This document shows positions 1 to 11,353 of a stretch of 64,000 nucleotides of DNA, in pieces; positions within the stretch are counted from its first letter, which is position 1; each line of letters opens with the position of its first letter. Source of the stretch: Agapanthus africanus (taxonomy: Eukaryota > Streptophyta > Magnoliopsida > Asparagales > Amaryllidaceae). Under the pieces are notes generated by a model, which did not search any database, had not been told where the DNA came from, and saw only the letters and a program-made list of their open reading frames with translations. Where the stretch lies: contig CM057337.1 of assembly GCA_030015575.1 (NCBI GenBank), forward strand, positions 292,912,044-292,976,043, given 5' to 3'. Both the position numbers and the translations under genes were made by a program.

Positions 1-2679
1 GAGATGATTCATCTCAACACCCGTGTCATTCAAAAATACGAGTTCCTCAGCGAAGATCTTCTCAAAAGTTTCATCAATACCCCGAATAATAATGTCATCA
101 CAAAGCACGGGGTGATCTCCAAACTCTAAAAGCAGTTCATAATCAGTGTTAGTTGTTGACCCGGACATCTCGGTGGAAGAGTCCGTATGTGTTTGATACA
201 TAGTTGGGTCAAACAATAACGTATGAAAAGAGTCAAGATCGGTATCATGAGTATCATCAAATTCGCTGCTGTCGACATCCATTAAGTCGACAGGATAGAC
301 CTGAGCAGTTGGTTCGGAGGGTACACTTCCCAACTTGTAAATGTTCAGCTCAATTGTCCTATTGCCGAAGGATAGGGTCATAGAACCATTACGACAGTTG
401 ATTATTGCATTGGAAGTGGCCAAAAAGGGGCGACCTAAAATCACCGGAATTTGATTCCGTGGGTTCGCTACAGGCTGTGTATCAATTACAATAAAGCCCA
501 CAGGGAATATAAATTCCCCGATTTTTATTAACACATCCTTCAGTTCACCCCTAGATTTGGTGATTGATCGGTCAGCCATATGGAGAGTGCAAGGAGATGG
601 TTTCAATTCTCCGATTCCTAACTGCTCATAGACTGAGACAGGAAGTAGGTTAACACTTGCCCTAAGGTCTAGTAGAGCACGGTTGATGTGTTTCTCCCCA
701 ATAGAGATGGAAATCGTAGGATAGCCAGGATCTTTACGTTTCCACGGTAATTGCTGGGGGAAAGCCGTGTCTACAGTCTTTGCTATGAATATCTTCTTGG
801 GCATTTGTTTCTTCCTCTTTCTAATGCACAAATCTTTAAGAATTTTCGCATACGCTGGGACTTGTTGGATAGCATCTAGAAGAGGGATGTTGATGTTAAC
901 CTGTTTAAACATTTCAGTGATCTTCTCCATTTGTGGACTCAGTGTGTTTCCCCTTAACCGATTCGGGTAAGGAGCTTGAGCAATAAGATCAGGGTCCAAC
1001 AATGGAGAAGATCGTGTGGGTGGAAACGATCTAAGAATAGGAGTGGGGATCGTTTTCGGTGTACTAGAAGAGCTGGGCTGAGGTGGCGAGCCTTATGGGA
1101 AACGAAGAATAGGCTCGCTAGAAGGTGGTGGGGTAGAAGAACTGTGGTCAGAATTAGAAGTAGAAGTGGAAGGAAAGGTCTCAGCCGGGGTATCATCGAT
1201 AGATTTTTCAGTGTTATCAATCTCTTCCCCAATGTGATTGTCAAGCACTCTCCCAGATCTCAACGTGGTGATTGCATTCACATGATGTGAATAGCCATGA
1301 TTGGGTAAAGGTTGAGCTGGGAGTTTCCCTTTCTCTCTTGCACTCATCTCGGCTTTTAATCGTGAAATTTCTGTTTCCATCGATTTAATACTCTCAGCTT
1401 GGGATGCTGAGTTTTTCTCAATTTTATCGACAGAAGACTTCATTTCAGCCGAAACTTGCATGATATTTATTAAGACCAAATTCATGTATTGTGCAAATGA
1501 AAAGGATTCATCAGTCGCGGTCAACTGTAAAGGACTAGACAGTGCAGGTGTGTTGACCGGATATTGGAAGTTTTGTGCTTAGAAGGGATGCTTACTCAAT
1601 TGTGGTGGTTGCTGTTGTCGTGGAGGGACCCTTTGGAAATTGTTTTGGGTTGGAACCGTGTTTTGAGATTGTGATTGGTTCCAAGCAAAGTTAGGATGAT
1701 TATTCCAACCCTGATTATATGTGGAAGAAAAAGGATCGTCCCTAGGTCTTTGAAATGCGGCATTAGTTTGCTCATGACCTTAAAACGGAGAATTTCGTGG
1801 ACAATCTTCCGTCAAATGAGAAGGATCAGAACAACATCCACATACAATTTTGGAGAGTCACATTTGATTTAGGGCAGCAGCTAAAAATTTGTTTTCCATA
1901 GTCTCGAGTTTCTTGTGTATAGCTGAAATGTCAGCTCTAACTCCTATGGAAATATCATTGCCATCCCTAGACAATTGACGCACACCCTCCTACTGTAAAG
2001 ATTTTTCAGCGAAATATTCTAGGAATTTCCAGGCTTCCCCATCATCTTTGGTCATGAAGTTGCCTTGACACATGGATTCAAGAGTCTGTCTTGTGTTAGG
2101 ATTAATGCCCCCATAACTGATTCTGCACAGTTCCCATCTAGGGATTCCGTGATGTGGACATTGGACTAACAGATCCTTGAAGCATTCAAGAAATTTTGAA
2201 AATGGTTCATTTGGAAGCTGGGTGAATTGATTTATTTCGCTACGGACTCGAGCTGTCTTATGATGTGGGTAGAATTTCTTAAGGAATGCTTTGACGAATT
2301 CTCCCCAGTTTGAGATGGAATGTGCGGTAGTGTTATACAGCCACTTCTCGGCTATATCGCACAAGGTGAATGGGAGAAGACGAAGACGCATGGCATCCAT
2401 AGAAAGCTGTGAGGTACCCATCATTGCGCATACATTTTCAAATTTGGTGATAAAGGTATATGCGTCTTCAGTCTCGAGACCGTGAAATTTTGGTAGAAGG
2501 TTGATGTATTGGGGTTTAATTTCAAAATTTTCCCCATTGGCTGGTCGAATGGATATGCAGGTCGAAAGAGGACCTCGCATAGGATAGCACCTCTCTTGGA
2601 AAGAGGTGCAGGGTGGATTCTACGCACCAAAGGACGGCGGCAGATTAATGGTAAAGAAATTCGATGGAGACGGATCCAT
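1..2679 (-). pseudogene. G gag-pol reading frame (gag, zinc knuckle, retropepsin) with six in-frame stops
   Basis: The frame starts at ATG 2679-2677 (MDPSPSNFF) and stays in register to the left edge, about 893 codons, with no frameshift but six stops: TAG 2620-2622, TAG 1990-1992, TGA 1858-1860, TAA 1780-1782, TAA 1579-1581, TAA 1093-1095. Order: capsid-type gag domain (2580-1993), a CX2CX4HX4C zinc knuckle at 1842-1801, a gag tail with a charged coiled-coil-like stretch (1524-1096), then retropepsin (about 730-400). The retropepsin active-site box reads DLRAS where the Athila family normally has DLGAS, so the catalytic D-[ST]-G-type motif is altered as well. Gag would form the particle and the protease would cleave the polyprotein; this copy cannot make either in full. 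The frame was read by hand; family assignment is from recall. Confidence 0.8.
1801..1842 (-). other. Gag zinc knuckle (CCHC) of element G
   Basis: On the minus strand the codons give CGCCSDPSHLTEDC, an exact CX2CX4HX4C knuckle, the RNA-binding nucleocapsid motif. It is intact although it lies between in-frame stops at 1858 and 1780. Confidence 0.8.
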
Positions 2680-3766
2680 CGATGTGGGTGTGGTGGTGGG
2701 TAAAGAAGGAGTAAATGTAGAAATACCGACTTTTGGGTCGATCGAGGGAACGCGGACTAAACGGGCACTAGAATCCCGTGTCCAGCTTATCTTGCACTAA
2801 AAAGGGTTAGTACAAGTGGCCGCGTGACTTATAATTAGGGGAATGATGAATGAATGAATGCGGTGTTTGTTTTGAAAATTGGACGGATTTTTGAAAATAT
2901 GATGCGACACAACAAATGCAACACACAAAACCCTAATTCTAGGGGTCACCTAGGTCAAATCTCTAGACCGCTCCTAACTGCCAAAAGACAAGTCGCATGA
3001 TAAATCCTCCACTGCCTCTTTGTCTCTCCTGTGGCCAGGTAAGTGGGAGGTTCTCCACTACGTAAGTAGTGGGCCTAATTCAGTAACCACTAGCCTTCGA
3101 CACACTTGCCTTAGACACCACAAAAGAAACGCGGATAAGTAATGAATTACCCACGGCCTTCTCTTGACCTAAGTGAGCGCGACGGTTCTTAGAGTCATCT
3201 CTAGATTTCTTTTAGTTAATGAGGGTCAATGCGGATGCAAATTTTGCGATTTTCGGGGCTTTGGAGGGGTAATGAACTCCCCACCTAATCTGGATTTGGT
3301 CTTTGCCCCTTAATGTCCGTATTAATTATGCAAACATCCACAAAATCAAAACACGCACAATTTAATTTTTGCTTTTTGCGCGGTGCTGCGATTTTTGCAA
3401 AGAAACCTGCATAAAATGTTATTTGGAGCAGACAGAGAAGGAGATAAGAAAGTTGTAGAGGACCTGAGAGCAAATTTGTACAGAGGGGGCTTCACCAAGC
3501 CGCGGAACCGCCGCAATTTGTCGCTCCTACCACGGAAACGCGCTCGCCTGTGCTGTTCCCTGCATAAAATTTTTACAGAGAGCTGAGGTTCTGCTCCTGA
3601 GTCCTCTGGAATTCTCCAAAAAAATTTCCAATTGCACAGCAAGCTCCAGATCTCCTTGCAACAAACCACAACAAATCGTTTAGTGTTTTGCGTGAATTTT
3701 GATCACAAAATTTTAATGGAATAATTCTTTCAATTCAAATTTCAAATAATGAACGAATTACCGCGC
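2680..3766 (-). other. Leader of element G between primer site and gag
   Basis: About 1.1 kb without a coding frame. It holds a degenerate copy of the GC-rich hairpin motif at 3499-3545 (GCCGCGGAACCGCCGC plus a weaker arm, CACGGAAACGCG, after an AT-containing spacer). The remainder shows nothing I recognise. Confidence 0.6.
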
Positions 3767-3786
3767 GATCCCCGGCAACGGCGCCA
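3767..3786 (-). other. Primer binding site for tRNA-Asp, element G
   Basis: The plus strand reads GATCCCCGGCAACGGCGCCA, which matches the 3' end of plant tRNA-Asp including CCA, so the minus-strand element carries the complementary primer site. It lies two bases inside the LTR end at 3789. Confidence 0.93.
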
Positions 3787-4909
3787 TTTGATTGAATACG
3801 ATTTCCGATTGTCTAAGTATGAAAAATTGTATAGAAATCACAACCAAAAAATTATTTGACCGCAATCAATAACGGTATCGGTTTGTAGCGCATTAGTGAG
3901 TGCGGATCGTCCACAGGGATTGCACGATTCGTTCGTATTTTGTTTTATTTTGAATTGAAAATTTAACAGAAAAAGAGAAGAAAACGATTCAAGATTTTTA
4001 TCGATGAGTTCCAAGAATCAACTATTTTAATCAAGAATCAAGAAAATGATAAACATCAAGAATCAAGAGAGATAGAATTCCAATTGATTTAGGTTTCAAG
4101 ATTTGAAGTAAAACTCGTAGGAATCGATTAGATTGAAAATGTGAAGAAGATTCAAGATTACGATTTCTTATCCATTAACAAATTGATGCTAAATCGATGT
4201 GGATTCATCGAGGATCAAGGATCTTGCGAAGAATTAGGGTTCCTCATCCTATCCTTTATCCTTTCGATGAATCACATTCACTAGATAGCTTCTAGGAAAT
4301 TGAATGATCAATTGTTGATCTCTAGATCGTGCGAAAGGAATCAAGAACACACTCGCATCGATCTAGATCATCGATCATTCGATTTTCAAGAATTTACAAT
4401 TGTTATAAGACTTAAGAAAAACGTTAAAAATTCATCAACATCATCATTCTACAATCGTTTCGATTCCTCCACGAGCGGAGTTTTATTCAAGCATCATCAC
4501 GAAGAATACATTCAAGAATTGAATACGAATCATAATGCTCGAATTGAAATAAAAGCAAGTTGAAAGAATCTTCACCTTTATTAATACCATAAATTGTTAC
4601 ACATTGCTCAAGACTATAAGAATTTGAGAAGGAACAAGATCGTCGAATCTAGCGTTGCATCGGCTCCTTGAGTCGTGGATCGGCTTGGATCTCGTGCTCC
4701 GTTGAAGTCCGGCTTCGCTTCTAAAGGATAGTTGAAGACTCGCTTTGCTAGAACTCAAACGATCTTGAATTTGGTTTCTTGATTAGGGTTAGGGTTTGGC
4801 ACAAGTCGTGTCAGTCAACTTGTGTTAGAAATTTGGGGAAGATGAAGATTGAAGAAGAAGTTAGCTTTCAACAACAAAAGATTTGCCCTTAACCCTAGAT
4901 CTAGGCTAC

Positions 4910-4917
4910 TATTTATA
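4910..4917 (-). promoter_or_regulatory. TATA box in the G LTR
   Basis: TATAAATA on the minus strand, about 360 bp inside the LTR from its 5' end, upstream of the presumed transcript start. It is the best promoter candidate of this element. Confidence 0.55.
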
Positions 4918-5182
4918 GACTTCCAAAACCCTAGATCTCGGATTCAAAATTTGAATTTCCCTCCAAAAGTTTGTTAGCTAGACAGGCTTCTAGAAGTGAT
5001 TAGTTAGGAGGGAGCTTCTAGAAATAGTTTGTTAGGAGCTTAATCAAGATTAGCTTAATTAATCATCCTTGCTGATCTGGCAGAAGCTTCGAGAATTCTC
5101 TGGAATTTGAAGTATATGAAATGAATGTGGGCCCTGAGAGAAGAGTTGTGCACTGAAAATAGGGAGCTGACGTGGCTAGGCC

Positions 5183-5228
5183 GCCGCGGAACCGCGGCTC
5201 AAGCCGGCTCCTGCCGCGGTTCCGCGGC
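5183..5228 (-). repeat. GC-rich perfect inverted repeat in the G LTR
   Basis: GCCGCGGAACCGCGGC at 5183-5198 and its exact complement at 5213-5228 enclose a 14-base loop. Each arm is itself nearly self-complementary. The same motif recurs in the leaders of the copia elements. Confidence 0.9.
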
Positions 5229-5278
5229 TCTGTTAGAGCCTCAGGGCTTCAATCTTCTAGTACTTATTGGGCGTGACA

Positions 5279-5626
5279 CTTAGGCCTTTTTCTGATATGT
5301 TGAATTTAATATGTCCCTCTAGATTGCTACCAGTTCTCAGGTCATTGGGTTGGCGTAATGTTTGATCAGCACAATGATAATTTAGGCCTTTCTTCTGGAT
5401 TTTCCTGCTCAGACTTCGAAACACAAGTTGCGCTACACAAGAATGATGCCATGCTATGAAATACAGTCAATTTCCATTGAAATGCCGGTTTTAAAGTCTA
5501 ACACATACAATCTGATATTTTACAACTGATTTGCTAATATGTGCAATATGAATGCCGAACACTTCTAGATGAGTGCAAATGATAGGGAAATTGACGTGTT
5601 AAAAATACAGTATTTTCGACTGATCA
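5279..5626. other. Unassigned interval between G and the RT fragment
   Basis: About 350 bp of AT-rich sequence with no credible reading frame and no similarity I recognise to the LTRs or leaders in the window. It may be host DNA or old repeat. Confidence 0.4.
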
Positions 5627-6375
5627 GTGGGGTAAACCCATAGGATGCAAATGGATCTTCAAGAAAAAGATTGTTGTAGATGGACAGGTGGAAACCTATA
5701 AGGCTAGACTTGTTGCAAAGCGTTTTCGTCAAAGACCTGGTTTGGACTATGACGAGACTTTTCTCCAGTGGCTATGCTCAAATCCATTCGGGTCCTTCTT
5801 GCTATTGCTGCCTTCCATGATTATGAGATCTGGCAGATGGACATAAAGACGGCTTTTCTAAATGGTAATTTAGAAGAGTGCGTCTATATGGATCAGCCAG
5901 AAGGCTTCAATCAGAGTGGGAGCAGTGGGAAAGTATGCAAGTTGCTTAAGTCCATTTATTGACTGAAGCAGGCATCGCGAAGTTGGAACATCTGTTTTGA
6001 TGAAACGGTCAAAGAATATGACTTTATCAAAAATCCAGATGAACCATGTATATATAGTAAAATTGTAGCACGAACTGCCGTATTCCTTATCTTGTACGTG
6101 GATGACATTCTATTGATAGGAAATGATATTCCTATGCCACAATCTGTCATAGGATTCTTGTCACACAGGTTCTCCATGAAAGACCTGGGGGATGCCTCTT
6201 ACATTCTGGGGATCCGAATCTATCGTGATAGATCCAAAAGGATGTTGGGACTTTCACAGTCCAGGTATATCAACACTATACTGAAAAGATTCAGTATGGA
6301 AGATTCTAAGCGCGGTAATTTACCGGCTTGTCACGGAATCACCCTATCCAAAGAGATGTCTCCCAAGACTGATTT
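5627..6375 (+). pseudogene. Element R: truncated Ty1/copia reverse transcriptase fragment
   Basis: Homologous to the RT of C and D (about 40700-41410 in C): it runs from the GCKWIFKKK box through [33 protein letters not shown] and the active-site YVDDILLIGND to [29 protein letters not shown]. Lesions: one base missing near 5757 (GACGAGACTTTTC where relatives have one more C), TGA at 5961 replacing the Gly of YGLKQAS, and loss of both ends. The 3' end runs into the LTR of F at a shared GGGATC. There is no LTR, primer site or gag, so it is a dead remnant. Confidence 0.88.
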
Positions 6376-6738
6376 GGGATCATCCATCGCACATCATATG
6401 GGTCACGATGCGTATACGCTAGTCTACTCTGGTGTATCGATGCCCTGTCTCGATATACCCTGGACTAGGAACATATATAGGATGTACTCATCGACTACCG
6501 TGGCCCTTCTAGTATGATCTCATCATAATCCCAGTAGTCGAGTACAAATCCTAAGGGCTTTATCAATATGTGAGAGAAAGACAGTAAACCAATACAAGTC
6601 AACATATTAAGATAAAGTGAAACCAAATAGCATACTATCATGATGAGCAAGAAAGTCCTCTCTGTATATATCCAAGCCTCCATTATAATATACATCAAAT
6701 GTACAACAATGGCCTCTAGGGCATATACATAACTAACA
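6376..6738 (-). repeat. Truncated 3' LTR of F
   Basis: Matches 24897-25260 of the other F LTR almost base for base and ends in ACTAACA beside the polypurine tract. The remaining ~1840 bp were lost at the 6376 junction. Confidence 0.88.
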
Positions 6739-6751
6739 ATCTCCCACTTGC
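6739..6751 (-). other. Polypurine tract of F
   Basis: The minus strand reads CAAGTGGGAGATTGTTAG across the LTR boundary, the usual copia plus-strand priming tract directly before the 3' LTR. Confidence 0.8.
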
Positions 6752-6752
6752 A

Positions 6753-7235
6753 CTAAGGCCAGCTGCTGTAGTATCTCATACCTAGCATCCCGAATAATCT
6801 CTCAAACTGTATCTGGGGAATGGCCTTCGTGAGTGGATCCGTAGTGTTGTCCTTCGTATCTACTCTCCTGACCTCGATCTCCCGGCAATCAACAATCTCC
6901 CTGATTAGGTGATACCGCCTCAGAATATGTCTGGACTTCTGATGGGATCTGGGTTCCTTGGCCAAAGCCACAGCTCCATTGTTATCGCAATACAGAGGTA
7001 TTGGATGTTCAATGGATGGAACCACACCAAGTTCAGTGATGAACTTCTTTATCCAGACAGCCTCTTTGGCAGCATCATTGGCAGCGATGTATTCAGCCTC
7101 CATCGTCAAGTCTGCAACGGTATCCTGTTTGGAACTCTTCCAATATACCGCCCCTCCATTGAGGGTAAAGACAAATCCCGAGTGCGACTTTGAGTCGTCA
7201 TTATCACTTTGGAAGCTGGAACCGGTAAAGGACTA
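6753..7235 (-). pseudogene. F RNase H domain, out of frame with pol
   Basis: The minus-strand translation gives [73 protein letters not shown] and ends RYYSSWP, the normal C terminus of this pol. It should be continuous with the ORF ending at 7233, but a small deletion near 7230 (in the region corresponding to EAFADSS) shifts the frame. RNase H would degrade the RNA strand during reverse transcription; here it is cut off from RT. Confidence 0.85.
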
Positions 7236-10055
7236 CACCTGGAGTTCTCCATTACCATACACCAAGAACACGTCTCTAGTCCTTCGCAAGTACTTGAGAA
7301 TGTTCTTCACGGCTGTCCAGTGACTCTTTCCAGGATCTGCTTGATACTGGCTCACTACACTTAGTGAGTATGCTACATCGGGTCTGGTACATAGCATCGC
7401 ATACATGACAGAGCCTACTGCCAAAGCATAGGGTATCCCTTGCATGCGAGCTCTTTCCAAATCAGTCTTGGGAGACATCTCTTTGGAGAGAGTGAGTCCA
7501 GAGATCATGGGTTGGTTCCCACGCTTGGATTCTTCCATACTAAACCTCTTTAGTATGGTGTCAATATACATGGATTGGGACAATCCCAATATCCGTTTAG
7601 ATCTATCTCTATAGATCCTTATCCCCAATATGCATGAGGCATCACCTAGATCTTTCATTGAGAATCTTTGTGATAAGAAGAGCTTGACTGATTGCAGCAT
7701 AGGAATATCATTTCCTATCAATTGTATGTCATCCACGTACAATACGAGAAAGACAACCTTACTCTCTGCTATCTTCTTATAGATACAAGGTTCATCTATG
7801 TTTTTGATGAAGTCAAACTCTTTGACTACTACATCAAAACAGATGTTCCAACTCCGCGATGCTTGCTTTAACCCATAAATGGATTTAAGCAGTTTGCATA
7901 CCTTTCCGCTGCTCCCACTATCTACGAAGCCCTCTGGCTGAGTCATGTACACGCACTCTTCTAAATCACCATTTAGAAAGGCGGTCTTAACATCCATTTG
8001 CCAGATTTCGTAGTCATGGTATGCAGCAATGGCAAGTAAGATCCGGATGGACTTAAGCATAGCTACTGGAGAAAAGGTTTTGTCATAATCCACACCTGGT
8101 CGTTGACGAAATCCCTTTGCTACAAGTCTAGCTTTGAAAGTCTCAACTTTTCCATCTACACCAAGTTTCTTTTTAAAAATCCACTTGCTCCCAATGGGTT
8201 TTACCCCTTCAGAAGCATTTTCCAAAATCCATACTTTATTGGTGTCCATAGAATCCATCTCAGATCGCATTGCCTCCAGCCATTTCACAGAGTCACCACT
8301 CGTGATGGCCTGCTCGAAACTAGTCGGGTCATCATCTTCCATGATGCAATCCTCGCTTCCTCCATCAATGAGAAAACCGTAGTATCTCTCAGGTGGACGA
8401 GAAATCCTACTAGATCTGCGGAGAGGCTGGGGTTCGTCGGGTACTACCGAATCCTCTGGTTCCACTAAATCTTCAGTTACAGTTTGTGTTTCTGGAACTT
8501 CTTCCAGTTCTACCTCAGAGCCATTAATCTCTTTTGCAAGAAATTCCTTTTCTAAAAAGGTGGCATGTTGAGCAATAAACACTTTTTGTTGTTCACTGTG
8601 GTAGAAAAAATATCCATTTGAATGTTTAGGATATCCCACAAACTTACATAAAACTGACCGTGACTCGAGTTTATCTGGATTTTGCCTTTTGACATAGGCC
8701 AGACAACCCCATATCGTAACTCGTTTAAGACATGGTCTCTTCCCACTCCATATCTCATATGGGGTGGTAGGTACAGATTTAGTTGGAACTTGATTCAATA
8801 GGTATGCTGCTGTCTCAAGCGCATAACCCCAGTAGGAAATAGGTAACTCAGCTGTACTCATCATAGAGCGCACCATATCTAATAGGGTGCGATTCCTCCG
8901 CTCCGATACACCGTTGTGCTGTGGTGTATAAGGAGGAGTAAGCTGAGAGAGAATCCCATTCTCTTTTAGATATTCTAGGAACTCATTGCTTAAGTATTCT
9001 CCTCCTCGATCAGATCGAAGGATCTTAATACTTTTGCCCGTTTGTTTTTCTACTTCGTGCTTATATTCTCTGAATTTCTCAAAAGCTTCAGACTTGTGTT
9101 TCATCAGGAACACATGTCCGAATCTAGAGAGATCGTCAGTGAATGTAATGAAGTAGGAAGAACCGTTCCTGGCACGCGTTGACTTGGGACCGCATACATC
9201 ACTATGTATCAGTCCTAAGAGTTCGGTAACTCTTTCTCCGTGTCCACTAAACGGAGCTTTGGTCATTTTTCCTTTGAGACATGAATGGCAAGTATCATAA
9301 GATAATAATTCGAATGGATTCAAATAACCATCCTTATGTAACTTAGCCAGTCGTGTCGCATTGATATGACCAAGTCTACAATGCCACAAGTAGGATTCGT
9401 TCATTTCTGAACTTTTCCTCTTGTGTGTGTTTTGTATATCGAGGACTGTATTCTGATTTAGAATGAATATGCCATTATGTAACGAGCCTGATGCAATCAA
9501 CTTTTGATCTAGGAATATGTTCATAACATTATCCTTTACTACAAAATTATATCCTTCTTTACTTAATAAAGAAACTGATATAATGTTGCACATCATGTTC
9601 GGTATATAATAGCACTCATTTAGAATCAGTGTATTACGACTTGGCAATACAAGGTGATATTCGCCAACTTCTTTGGCTGCAATACTTGCACCGTTCCCTA
9701 CTTGAACGGAATGATCACCTTTTCCCAGTTCTCTACCTTTACGTAGCCCATGTAACAATTTACATATGTGGGATCCTGATCCGGTATCCAATACCCAGGA
9801 CATAGGGTGAACTGAGAAGCAGTTCTCAATAACTAACACACTTGAAGAAGATGCATCAACATGCATGTTCTTTTGGGCGGCATGAGAATCCAGATATTCT
9901 CCTATTTCCTGTTCAATCTTATAACTCTTATAAGAAAGAACGGCTCCAACGTTCCCCTGCTCAGTATAATAAGCGGGTTCAGTCAGTACATCCATATTAT
10001 TATCTTGATTATGGCCTGACATGGTCGCTACCTGGAGAGAGAGAGAAGAAAACAC
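7233..10055 (-). CDS. F pol polyprotein (protease, integrase, RT) with residual gag N terminus
   Basis: A long uninterrupted frame of 940 codons. From the conserved gag start (ATG at 10022-10020, residue 12) the protein has only about 78 residues before the protease motif [11 protein letters not shown]; in D that motif is at codon 306. The gag domain and zinc knuckle are therefore missing. Next come the integrase HHCC region ([10 protein letters not shown]...[11 protein letters not shown]), catalytic [17 protein letters not shown] and [13 protein letters not shown], then RT with [24 protein letters not shown] and [11 protein letters not shown], ending GNGELQV at a stop caused by a frameshift before RNase H. 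PR, IN and RT motifs look intact. Such a copy could not build its own particle. The N-terminal stretch after QGNVG is not recognisable as gag. Confidence 0.85.
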   Translation of the reverse strand: MFSSLSLQVATMSGHNQDNNMDVLTEPAYYTEQGNVGAVLSYKSYKIEQEIGEYLDSHAAQKNMHVDASSSSVLVIENCFSVHPMSWVLDTGSGSHICKLLHGLRKGRELGKGDHSVQVGNGASIAAKEVGEYHLVLPSRNTLILNECYYIPNMMCNIISVSLLSKEGYNFVVKDNVMNIFLDQKLIASGSLHNGIFILNQNTVLDIQNTHKRKSSEMNESYLWHCRLGHINATRLAKLHKDGYLNPFELLSYDTCHSCLKGKMTKAPFSGHGERVTELLGLIHSDVCGPKSTRARNGSSYFITFTDDLSRFGHVFLMKHKSEAFEKFREYKHEVEKQTGKSIKILRSDRGGEYLSNEFLEYLKENGILSQLTPPYTPQHNGVSERRNRTLLDMVRSMMSTAELPISYWGYALETAAYLLNQVPTKSVPTTPYEIWSGKRPCLKRVTIWGCLAYVKRQNPDKLESRSVLCKFVGYPKHSNGYFFYHSEQQKVFIAQHATFLEKEFLAKEINGSEVELEEVPETQTVTEDLVEPEDSVVPDEPQPLRRSSRISRPPERYYGFLIDGGSEDCIMEDDDPTSFEQAITSGDSVKWLEAMRSEMDSMDTNKVWILENASEGVKPIGSKWIFKKKLGVDGKVETFKARLVAKGFRQRPGVDYDKTFSPVAMLKSIRILLAIAAYHDYEIWQMDVKTAFLNGDLEECVYMTQPEGFVDSGSSGKVCKLLKSIYGLKQASRSWNICFDVVVKEFDFIKNIDEPCIYKKIAESKVVFLVLYVDDIQLIGNDIPMLQSVKLFLSQRFSMKDLGDASCILGIRIYRDRSKRILGLSQSMYIDTILKRFSMEESKRGNQPMISGLTLSKEMSPKTDLERARMQGIPYALAVGSVMYAMLCTRPDVAYSLSVVSQYQADPGKSHWTAVKNILKYLRRTRDVFLVYGNGELQV

Positions 10056-10472
10056 TTTAGCGTATGCTCTTGCAAGATTAGATTGGTTATTATCTTATCT
10101 AATCAGGATGCCTCCCACTGTTTTTATCAAATCTTCCTTCAAACCCTAAAAGGTAAGATTAGCCGGGATTAATTACACCCTACAATTTCGTCAATCTTTC
10201 AGCCAGATCAGTGTCGGTACTTTGAGAGAGGTTCCCCGTGCTTTCGCAAGGACCTAATTAATGTAAACCTCATTTTCCCAGAGGCGTAACCCTGTTAACA
10301 CTTTTCTAGACACCTACTTGATTGAATAATTGTCCTGTGTAAAACTCTCACAGGAGTAACTCTTACTCGCAGTGGGTATCGGGACCCAACTATCTCATAG
10401 AAGGTATGCAATCTCATTGCAAATTTCAACACTTGAAATTCCCGATAATATTTTGCCCCTAGTGTGCCATGA

Positions 10473-10667
10473 CCTTGACAGAGGTCAACAAACCATAGTG
10501 CACTAGTCAAGTTCAACCCGTCATTTCTTGATAGAATCAAACCCACTCGCACGACCCTTGACAGAGGTCAACAAGGTCGTACGACTACCCTAATCCAATC
10601 ACATCACATGCTTTACAGATAATTACTAGTTAGCTACCGCACACTACGCCTTGACAGAAGTCAACAA
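10473..10667 (-). repeat. Triple TTGAC motif array in the F leader
   Basis: Three copies of CTTGACAGAGGTCAACAA or a one-base variant, at 10473-10491, 10557-10574 and 10650-10667, about 84-93 bp apart. Each core can pair TTGAC with GTCAA, and different flanking bases extend the pairing. Confidence 0.8.
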
Positions 10668-10825
10668 ACGCAGCACGAATACTAAATAGTCTTTATCTGA
10701 AATGACGGAGGGCTACGACAGGTTTTTCTGAAAACCTATTGCGTAATGAACTTGATATCGTCGTAGAATCAAGTGAAATTTTGAAATGGAGTGTTTTTGA
10801 GGCTTTCATTAGTTTTGCTAAAGTG

Positions 10826-11023
10826 GTCACTCCCGGTGAAGGGATCTCGGCTCTTTCTTCATCGAATAAGGTGCAGGACATATCATATATATCACTGTGC
10901 AAAGCAAAAAACTCTAAAAGCAATCAAAAGACAAACCGAGTTTTGTAGCATCTGCCAGTTTCGCTAAAGAGCTCACTCCCACTGAAGGGATCTCGGCTCT
11001 TTCCTCATCGAATAAAGTGCAGG
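10826..11023 (-). repeat. Tandem ~146-bp repeat pair in the F leader
   Basis: GAAGGGATCTCGGCTCTTTC occurs with flanking similarity at 10838 and again at 10984. Within each unit AAAGAG/CTCTTT and TCCC/GGGA can pair. Equivalent pairs occur in A, B and E. Confidence 0.8.
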
Positions 11024-11115
11024 GTATATCATATATACCGCTATGCAAAGCAAAACTGTAACTACCCTTTTTATAAAGTTTTGATTCTAGAACATCTTTT
11101 AGGTTTCTTTTCTTT

Positions 11116-11144
11116 TTATTAATCTCATTAATAAAAAATCCCAT
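11116..11144 (-). other. ATGGGA-box hairpin (SL-II), F
   Basis: The minus strand has ATGGGAT (11144-11138) followed by TTATTAAT-GAG-ATTAATAA (11134-11116), an 8-bp perfect stem. Confidence 0.65.
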
Positions 11145-11226
11145 CAGCTTATGCTTGCTAAGCATCACAGATAAATACGACGTACACTTATGCCATCCGC
11201 ATTCGCCACGATGTCCCCTCGTGCAC

Positions 11227-11247
11227 CGTTATGTTAGGTAACTAACG
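11227..11247 (-). other. CGTTA hairpin (SL-III), F
   Basis: Inverted repeat with outer arms CGTTA and TAACG and inner GTTA/GTAAC pairing, at the position of the CGTTAG...CTAACG hairpin in the other elements. Confidence 0.55.
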
Positions 11248-11353
11248 ACAGAGCAGGGCAGGGCTAGTGCGGGTGTAAAACATAAGTAACGTCTATATAA
11301 TATATCATATATACTATATGCTGTATCCATCACAACATATCAAATGATCACAT

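Larger units (their letters stand above)
1..5278 (-). mobile_element. Element G: Ty3/gypsy (Athila-type) LTR retrotransposon, 5' part
   Basis: Reading on the minus strand the order is 5' LTR (5278-3789), an Asp-tRNA primer binding site (3786-3767), a leader of about 1.1 kb, then gag and the start of pol running off the left edge. Gag and protease resemble plant Athila/Tat polyproteins (LLPKFHGLETEDAY, LRSGRVLDN, ALLDLRASVNLLP). The LTR starts TGTCACGCCC and ends in CA, as usual for plant gypsy elements. Reverse transcriptase, integrase and the 3' LTR lie outside the window, so completeness and target duplication cannot be tested. The five bases outside the LTR, CTTAG at 5279-5283, are the candidate duplication. 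Confidence 0.88.
3789..5278 (-). repeat. 5' LTR of element G
   Basis: About 1490 bp. The minus-strand start is TGTCACGCCC and the end CAATCA next to the primer site. It contains a TATA box (4917-4910) and a perfect 16-bp inverted repeat of the CCGCGG type (5183-5198 with 5213-5228). No second LTR is in the window for dating. Confidence 0.82.
10056..11353 (-). other. F leader, gag-proximal part
   Basis: Non-coding leader just upstream of gag. It holds a triple TTGAC motif array (10473-10667), a tandem pair of ~146-bp repeats (10826-11023), the ATGGGA-box hairpin (11144-11116) and the CGTTA hairpin (11227-11247). Element A interrupts it at 11353. Confidence 0.75.

Noticed and set aside
3767..3786. 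Apparent tRNA-Asp gene end
   Set aside because: Only the 3' 20 bases match, including CCA, which plant tRNA genes do not encode. It sits next to an LTR, so it is a primer binding site.
1..5278. Possible endogenous pararetrovirus
   Set aside because: There is a true LTR with TG/CA ends, an Asp-tRNA primer site beside it and Athila-type gag; no movement protein or coat-type frame is seen.
10473..10667. Spaced short repeats resembling a tiny CRISPR array
   Set aside because: Three copies with ~70-bp conserved spacers shared between elements, in a plant retrotransposon leader; no cas genes.
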